Positions 57,060-64,000 of a stretch of 64,000 bases of DNA are shown one piece after another. The notes under the pieces are model-generated. The model did no database searches. It had not been told where the DNA came from and saw only the letters and a program-made list of their open reading frames with translations. The translations under genes and the position numbers were made by a program. This stretch comes from Valencia hispanica (taxonomy: Eukaryota; Chordata; Actinopteri; Cyprinodontiformes; Valenciidae), in the NCBI GenBank assembly GCA_963556495.2, contig OY747703.1:57795296-57859295 (forward strand). The letters run 5' to 3'. Each line of letters opens with the position of its first letter. The stretch's first letter is position 1.

Positions 57060-57700
57060 GATATCTGGAACCAAGATGATCCTTTGAGTCCTGGAGGGTA
57101 GAGCTGTGAGGGTAGAGCAGACTTGTTTGTCTAGTGCATCCCAAATACTCTAAACAGGATGGAGATCTGAGTAATTAGGAAGCCCGGTCAACACCTCAAA
57201 CTGGTTGAAAGACTCCTTGAACCAGTTTCATTTTGTGTTTGCTGAAAGAGGCCACAGCCATCAGAGAATGGTGTATCCATGAATGTGTATATGGTCCACA
57301 ACAGGGCTTAGGTACAGTGGCAGCACACAAGGTTTCTTAGTACTTTGACTAGTGGTCTCCAACCCTGGTCCTTGAAATCTACTGTTCTGCAGGTATTAGA
57401 TGCAGTCCCAGCTCCAACACAGCTGAATCAAATGAATAGCTCATTACAGGTATTTGCTGGACTTGATTGCATGCTGATGAGGTAATGCAATCATTCAGTT
57501 CAGCTTTTGTTATGCCGATTGTTGTTGCTTTCAACTTTGGATGTGGGCTCCTAGCCCCATTGACAGCAAATTGCAATGCAATGTCCATTTTGACATCTTT
57601 CTTATCAGACAGCATTTACATTTGATGGATGACCCGGTTGCCAGTTAACCACTGTGTCTTCCTTGGACCACTTGTGATAAATTATTTTGTATAATATTTT
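57060..57700 (-). pseudogene. Tc1-like transposase region, antisense, interrupted
   Basis: The segments 57060-57350 and 57504-57700 follow, on the plus strand, the reverse complement of a widespread fish Tc1-type transposase. Words include GTGCATCCCAAATACTCTAA, TGAAAGAGGCCACAGCCATC, GACAGCAAATTGCAATGCAA, CTTTCTTATCAGACAGCATT and CTTCCTTGGACCACTTGTGA. Frames are ruined by indels, and the segment between the two halves is partly missing. A MITE fragment is inserted at 57351-57503. Confidence 0.65.
57351..57503. mobile_element. Palindromic MITE, CCAACCCTGG family, copy 3 (half copy)
   Basis: AGTGGTCTCCAACCCTGGTC and ACTGAATCAAATGAATAGCTC-like words follow copy 1 (5601-5813) closely, from its left end to just past the centre. 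The right arm is absent: similarity ends near 57503 and the Tc1 relic resumes. Confidence 0.7.
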
Positions 57701-58289
57701 AAGTGCTGCTCTTTGGAGTTGTCTCAGAAAAGCAGAACAGGCTACTTTTAATTAGCTTGAATGAACAGAGCAGTGTGTCATTTTCTCATGCCTTAGTGTT
57801 CTTCTTCATGCAATACATACCAAGCCCTTTTGATGTCCATGGTTGCCCCTGTCTCTAGCTCCTCCCTCACCATCTGCCATTCTGAATTTGTTTCCACTCA
57901 CTAATCACACCTTCCACTGCATTTGCTCCTTGGTTTTCTTGATCACACGTGTCACCTCTGTTGTTGCCCTTTTTGACTTCCCTTGCTTATCAGCAAAACT
58001 AATCACTGTTCATTCAGAGCTTGCCACCCTAATCCCTTTGTGTGAGTCATGTTTAACAATAACTTGTGTCAGAAATAAGCATAACCAAGCAGAGAAACAG
58101 AAAACTCAACCAGCTAGAATTGTTGTGATTGATATACAGGATTGTTTTTGTCTCAGAAAGTTAGCCTGCCTGGTTAGGTGAATACAGAGAGATAAAGTTA
58201 ATTAGCCATACCATGAAGGTATATGAAAGAGGTGTTGAAGCTAGGTTTAGAAGGTTTCATTGCAACAAGGGAGCATTGAAGGAGAAGTA
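57701..58289. other. Unannotated sequence
   Basis: The open frame at 57843-58181 has no domain. Nothing else is recognised. Confidence 0.35.
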
Positions 58290-58540
58290 TATAGAAGGTC
58301 AGAGAGAGTTTCTGCGTCTTACCAGATCTAATAAGAGGCCAAGAGAGGAACTCTGGTACTGGATGAGAAAGTAAGGAATAGCAGAGAAGTACTGGAGGTG
58401 GTGTAAGATGTGTAGAAGGACAGTGGTGAGGTCTGAGGAAGGGGTGACAGTTGGGTTTGCTATGGAGAGAAGAGTAATGCAAGTCAAAAGGAGATATAAT
58501 CAATGTGTGTCCTTGAGAGGGATGCAGGTGGAACAGAGAC
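58290..58540 (+). pseudogene. RTE-type LINE fragment
   Basis: The decayed frame reads RPREELWYWMRK, stop, GIAEKYWRWCKMCRRTVVRS and TVGFAMERRV. This matches the RT-domain part REELWYCMRKSGVAEKYVRV and YEDSRTVVRCAVG of the RTE family whose FADD box and C-terminus lie at 18885-20775. It is short and not in the same place, so it is an independent copy. Confidence 0.6.
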
Positions 58541-60739
58541 ATTAGAAGGAGTACAGAACCTTAAAGTAGATACATTTGACAGCTTGGTGTAAACAACAGG
58601 TAGTGACAGATATTTTTGCTCCCTTTAGTAACGTATCCTGTGTTTTTTGTTTTGTAGTTCTTTTCATAGTTTCGGGGTCTTTCTCTGGCCGAATCCCATC
58701 AGTTAATCATCCCATTCCTTTCCACCCACAGCTACAGCCTGACCCTGGAGGAATCAACCACCTGCTCCTTTCTCAGTAATTAGCACCCTAGCTTATATAC
58801 TTCTCAGTTTGGTCAGGTATTTTCCACATCCACATTTTCATGGCTGCTAATGTTCATGAGTACTTGTATTACCCGTCATTACTGTTTCATATTGTGTTCT
58901 GTTCTATAACTTGACATTTATTTTCTCATTGCACCACCATTTACTTTGATCCTGTCTATCTCCTGCTTCTGTTAGAACATGACATTTAGGTGAAGTGGCA
59001 TATCCACTGGATTCCACACCACTCAGTACTGTTAACAAAACTTCCATGCCTGACAATTGCCAACCCTTTGCTTTGCTTCTCCTCCCTAAATCATCCCAAC
59101 TGCTCCATCCACGTGTAATGAGACTCTTTTATGTTGTGGAGTCTAAATGAATTCATTCTGCTATTTTGGAATTTTTTTTATGGAGTCCAAGGTATTATGC
59201 AGTCCTCAGAAGCAGGTTGTTTTTTAATAAGGTTTGAATGTTTACCTTTTTAATTCTGTGGTCCACTCCTAAAATTTACTATGACAGAACCATAAGTTTA
59301 CATGCGGATAACTGCATAATGTAAAATAAACCAAATGTCTGCTTTGGACTTGAACCCTGAATGGCCATTATTCCAAATAACCAAATATGTCCAAATGTAT
59401 TCACATATCCAAAGTAAGACGACTTGGACAAGGGAAACATATTAATTAGTGATAACTACCTGACAGAACCCCACTTCAAAGACATCCAACCCTATTAAGC
59501 TGTTCTTAATGGGGGATGTTTCAGCCAGGTAAAAGCAATGTTAACATATCACCTCCTGATTTTCAGATTCACTGTAACTTTTAATGCATTCCTAGTTATT
59601 ATCTTATTCAACCAAAGAAATCACAAGTTTTTCAAAGTTTATATAAAAATTCATATTTTAAAGTATCTGGTAATGTTTATTAATGATTTGACAGTTTCCG
59701 GTGTCTTAAATTACAACTTTTATAGATATTGTATTAATTTCCTTGTCATTCTGTTTCACTGTTTTCATATAAAATCATATCAAGTTTCATTGTCTATAGC
59801 AAGCCAGCAAAGTAGTTATAAGATTAGATACAGAATCCAAAATGAAAGACATTCATCAAGATGTTTGTCATTTTAAAATCTACGGATTGACAGAAGAAAA
59901 AGAAACATTCACAGCAAAGCTAAACAAAGAAGGAATGCAAAATATTGTCATCTCAGTTACAAACCCATTTTTCTACACCTAGCACGTATCCAAAAACTCC
60001 CCAAGCAACCTTACTAACTATGTTTGTCAGGCAGTGAATGAACCTCTGGCCCCTAAAGGAGCAGATGCCAATCAGTGCCCTACCGTCAAAGAAAAAGGTC
60101 AATTACAGTTGCGTGTCCAAGGACTCTCTATCATAGTTTGACCTTTTTAGCTTAATGTGACCGAAAAGCCTCTGTAGCCTCGTCCAAATGTCACATATTT
60201 CCTGACTCTGTTTGATTTCCAAGGCTCCAGAGTATTTACTGTGTCCCCTGTCTGTGTTGATTCAGTATGAGAGCTCTGACAATCAGATAAAAGGCAGGTT
60301 ATTTTTGCAGGTTTATATATCTACATATGTGTTTAAAAGAAAGCTCTAGACAAGCTCCAAGTTCCAGTGTTCGTAAGAAAGCTTATAAAAACTATAAAAG
60401 ACACATAACCTGTTTTCATTGTTTTCTCTCTGTTTATGTTTTAGATCCTTTGGGATTAACAAAGTTATATGAAATAAATACAATTAAATCTATTTACTTA
60501 AAGCTAGAATAATGTGAGTATTTTGAAAATTACAACTTTTTTTAATACATTGCTTAAATTTGGAGGTTTACCACATATGACATTGCCTGTAGATAAAATG
60601 GAAAGCACAGATTATGCTGATGGAAAATAACATTAGAGAAGAAACAAATCTTGGATTCAAATAAGATGTTTCTCTTTAAGATAAATTGTTAGTAAGTCTG
60701 TGTCTCATGCAATTTTGGTTTAAACATGCTTTTTCTTTA
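58541..60739. other. Unannotated region
   Basis: About 2.2 kb with no recognised gene or repeat family; open frames at 58576, 59538 and 60327 have no domain. Confidence 0.4.
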
Positions 60740-61523
60740 TTCAGTAATGTTACTCAAACTAAGTTTACTCAAGCAAGAGTGGCAGTACTTCGTGATAATA
60801 GTATTTGAGTAAATGTAAAAAGTAGCGGTGTCAAATTAATTGTGATGAATTACTTACAGCCATATTTAGTGCGCCATGTTATTTTTAATTACTTTAATCT
60901 AATTTTTAATCTTTAACATTCCTGTTTCTGCATGCGAATTGCCTTTAAAGAAAACTCGTTTTTATGTTTTGCGCTTTTTCTGCTTGCGTTGTTAGGGGTT
61001 AACCACACCCTGAAGTGGACAATGATTAGCTTTAATTGTAGGCCCGTTTATCATGAGCTGACTGGCTTCTGTTTCGGTGGAGGGCAAGGCAAGGAGGAGC
61101 AGTGAGTTCCAGACAGTGTGGCCAACTTAGCGACTTTATATATTTAGCGAGTTTTTAGACCTCTCTAGTGATTCTTTTTCAAAATGGCGACTAGCCACAA
61201 ATCTAGAGAGCTTTTTAAGGGGGTTATTGGAGACTTTTGGGTGAAGCAGGGCTCCCGTCCTCTCCCATCTCAGAGCGTTCACAGCAGGCAGCCAGTCTAT
61301 GTGCTGCAGCTCTGCCCAGTGTGGGTCCAGCTTGGAGTCTGAGGAGATTTTTACCCCACTGAGTCCAGAATGCTAACAAATAGCGCATACTCGAAGCTTA
61401 AGTTTCCTTGCAGCACTTGGGACTAGTCTCAGCAAAAAACAGCAGAATGTAAATGACCGGGAGCTGCATCTGTTCAACTCTGTTAAAAACAATAAATGAC
61501 TCCATAAAGCCAATTCTTTTGTT

Positions 61524-61735
<212 letters not shown>

Positions 61736-61737
61736 TT

Positions 61738-63050
61738 GTGTGGACATCAGGGGCAGTTCCCTTGGATTGGCAGACCGGGGTGGTGGTCCCCCTGTTTAAA
61801 AAGGGGGACCACAAGGTGTGTTCCAACTACAGGGGGATCACACTTCTGAGCCTCCCTGGTAAGGTCTATTCAGGGGTTCTGGAGAGGAGGGTCCAACGGA
61901 TAGTCGAACCTCGGAGGGTGCGTGGGAGTTCGCCCAACCGTTCTACATGTGTTTTGTGGACTTGGAGAAGGCGTTCGACCGTGTCCCTCGGGGGGCCCTG
62001 TGGGGGGTGCTCCGGGAGTATGGGGTACCGGGCCCCTTGATACGGGCTGTTAGGTCCCTGTACGACCGGTCCCAGAGTTTGGTTCGCATTGCCGGCAGTA
62101 AGTCGGGCTTGTTTCCAGTGAGAGTTGGACTCCGCCAAGGTTGCCCTTTGTCACCGATCCTGTTCCTAACTTTTATGGACAGGATCTCTAGGCGCAGCCA
62201 AGGCGTTGAGGGGATCCGTTTTGGTGGCCTCAGGATCGGGTCTCTGCTTTTTGCAAATGACGTGGTCCTGTTGGCTTCATTGAAACGTGATCTACAGCTT
62301 TCGCTAGAGCGGTTCGCAGCCAAGTGTGAAGCGGCTGGGATGAGAATCAGCACCTCCAAATCCGAGGCCATGGTCTTGAGCCGGAAAAGGGTGGGGTGCC
62401 TTCTCCGGGTCGGGGATGGGGTCCTTCCCCAAGTGGAGGAGTTTATGTATCTGGGGGTCTTGTTCACGAATGAGGGAAAAATGGAGCGGGAGATCGATAG
62501 ACGGATTGGTGGGGAATCTGCAGTTATGCGGGCGCTCTACCGGTCTGTCGTGGTGAAGAGAGAGCTGAGCCGAAAGGCGAAGCTCTCGATTTACTGGTCG
62601 ATCTACGTTCCTACCCTAATCTATGGTCACGAACTCTGGGTGGTGACCGAAAGAACGAGATCACGGATACAAGCGGCTGAAATGAGTTTCCTCCGCAGAG
62701 TGTCTGGGCTCTCCCTTAGAGATAGGGTGAGAAGCTCAGTCATCTGGAGGGGGCTCAGAGTAAAGCCGCTGCTTCTCCACATCGAGAGGAGTCAGTTGAG
62801 GTGGCTCGGGCATCTGGTCAGGATGCCTCCTGGACGCCTCCCTGGTGAGGTGTTTCACGCACGTCTCACCGGGAGGAGGCCCAGGGGAAGGCCCAGGACA
62901 CGCTGGAGGGACTATGTTTCTCGGCTGGCCTGGGAGCGCCTTGGGGTTCCTCCCGAGGAGCTGGAACAAGTGGCTGGGGAGAGGGAAGTCTGGGTCTCTT
63001 TGCTTAGGCTGCTGCCCCCGTGACCCGACCCCGGATAAGCGGAAAGAAAA
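61738..63050 (+). pseudogene. Rex3 (RTE-clade) LINE, 5'-truncated reverse transcriptase ORF
   Basis: Frame 1 (61738-61910) reads SGAVPLDWQTGVVVPLFKKG and NYRGITLLSLPGKVYSGVLE. After VEPR a deletion and frame change join to GAWEFAQPFYMCFVDLEKAF. From there to the stop at 63023 the frame is open: GLRQGCPLSPILF, LLFANDVVLL, KLSIYWSIYVPTLIYGHELW, RMPPGRLPG and PRTRWRDYVSRLAWERLG. The catalytic FADD box reads FAND, so one of the two conserved aspartates is changed. Endonuclease and N-terminal RT are absent. The 3' UTR is short (CGGATAAGCGGAAAG near 63032) and runs directly into a GATA array. It is the longest and best preserved Rex3 copy here, but inactive. Confidence 0.9.
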
Positions 63051-63051
63051 T

Positions 63052-63203
<152 letters not shown>

Positions 63204-63447
63204 CAATCAACCACAATAATGTAAAGAATTTAAATGAAGATGAGGGCATTTTTCAGCAATTATTAAGTGTGATTAAATAATAGATTAATTAATTACAGAT
63301 CTAATTAAATAATCTCAAAGTTTGTTTCTCTTAACAGCACTAGTAAAAAGTATGGTGGAATAAAACTTCTCCTAAAAGTACATGTTTTCCCAAAAGTCAC
63401 TTAAGGAAATGTAACCAAGTAAATGTAATTAATTATTACCCACCTCT

Positions 63448-64000
63448 GCAACAGAGCAATGACTCTGTGTTAGCCAAGCTACTGTTTCAAAAAGAAACCT
63501 CTGATTATTCTAGTTGGTGAAAAATGCTGTTCTAACTAGGACTACTTTTCCAGATTAAGTGGGACTCATGTACAATACCATTTTCTCTCCAATTTCCTAG
63601 AGGCTGCTTTCAAGTATGCAGCTCTGAATTAAACCAATGACCTAGCCTTCTGTGGCTGATTACTTTCTTTCTCAAGGGGGCTACATCATCTAAAGCTGTA
63701 CACATTAAAGTTGAAGTGGAAACATTGTTGATGAGACACCTAACGTGCATGAGTGTAGAAATTAGATTGCCACCCTCTGCTTTGTTTTTTCTGTAATACT
63801 AAGGAAAGTAGCTCTGAAACAGATTCTTAGAAATTTGTTACAAAGTAATTTGATAAAGATCTACTATAAAAAAATGTTCTCTTAAGGTTGCTGTTTTAGG
63901 TTAGAATAAATTCAAACGTTATTAAAAATGGTCAGACTGGACAGCGTTATGATAAAACTGTTATTTGTTCACACTTAATCCCACATGTCTGTACAAGATC
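63448..64000. other. Unannotated sequence to window end
   Basis: No gene or repeat is recognised. Confidence 0.45.

Noticed and set aside
57843..58181. 112-residue open frame starting MPLSLAPPSPSA
   Set aside because: No domain, no splice borders and unremarkable length for chance.
61947..63023. Host gene encoding a reverse transcriptase-like protein
   Set aside because: The sequence is a 5'-truncated Rex3 LINE with altered catalytic box, flanked by repeats.

Overview
The window looks like AT-rich vertebrate intergenic or intronic DNA, most likely from a teleost fish. The evidence is its repeat content: Rex3-type and RTE-type LINEs, Tc1-like and piggyBac-like transposase relics, many hAT and PIF/Harbinger-type elements, tRNA-headed SINEs, and GATA and ATGG tails. 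No complete host protein-coding gene could be recognised. Nearly every long open frame is transposon-derived or a translated tandem repeat. One pair of open, well-spliced segments (16763-16845 and 17389-17604) is kept as a weak host-exon candidate.

Layout. 1-5.4 kb: a decayed DNA-transposon region with a broken piggyBac-type transposase (2050-2945), a strong hairpin and a 28-bp tandem duplication. 5.4-6 kb: an ATGG-tailed retroposon carrying a second retroposon copy (13-bp target duplication) and a palindromic MITE. 7.1-7.9 kb: a Harbinger-type element with TAA duplication. 8.3-12.2 kb: a LINE relic hit by a minisatellite-bearing inverted-repeat element and by a second DNA transposon, which itself carries a hAT element with a perfect 8-bp duplication. 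13.9-15.35 kb: an element with about 300-bp terminal inverted repeats and older hAT sequence inside. 18-20.8 kb: a TTAA-flanked element, then an RTE LINE split by a DNA element that is itself split by a TTA-flanked Harbinger-type element. 23.4 kb: a tRNA-derived SINE with 13-bp duplication. 27-34 kb: two Rex3 3' ends, TTAA-flanked elements, another perfect hAT copy and a LINE 3' end. 40-47 kb: hAT and Tc1 relics, a tRNA-headed SINE with intact A and B boxes, and a TIR element inside a Tc1 relic. 49.5-53.3 kb: two same-orientation copies of one repeat and a hAT element. 56-58.5 kb: a retroposon interrupted by a 647-bp TIR element whose empty site can be inferred, a Tc1 relic interrupted by a MITE, and an RTE fragment. 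60.7-63.45 kb: a four-layer nest with Rex3 at its centre, bordered on both sides by GATA arrays.

The elements do not form a pathway. Their value is historical: nested insertions give a relative order of transposon activity, and several target duplications are perfect, which allows exact element boundaries. Family names come from remembered motifs and are less certain than the boundaries read directly from repeats and duplications.
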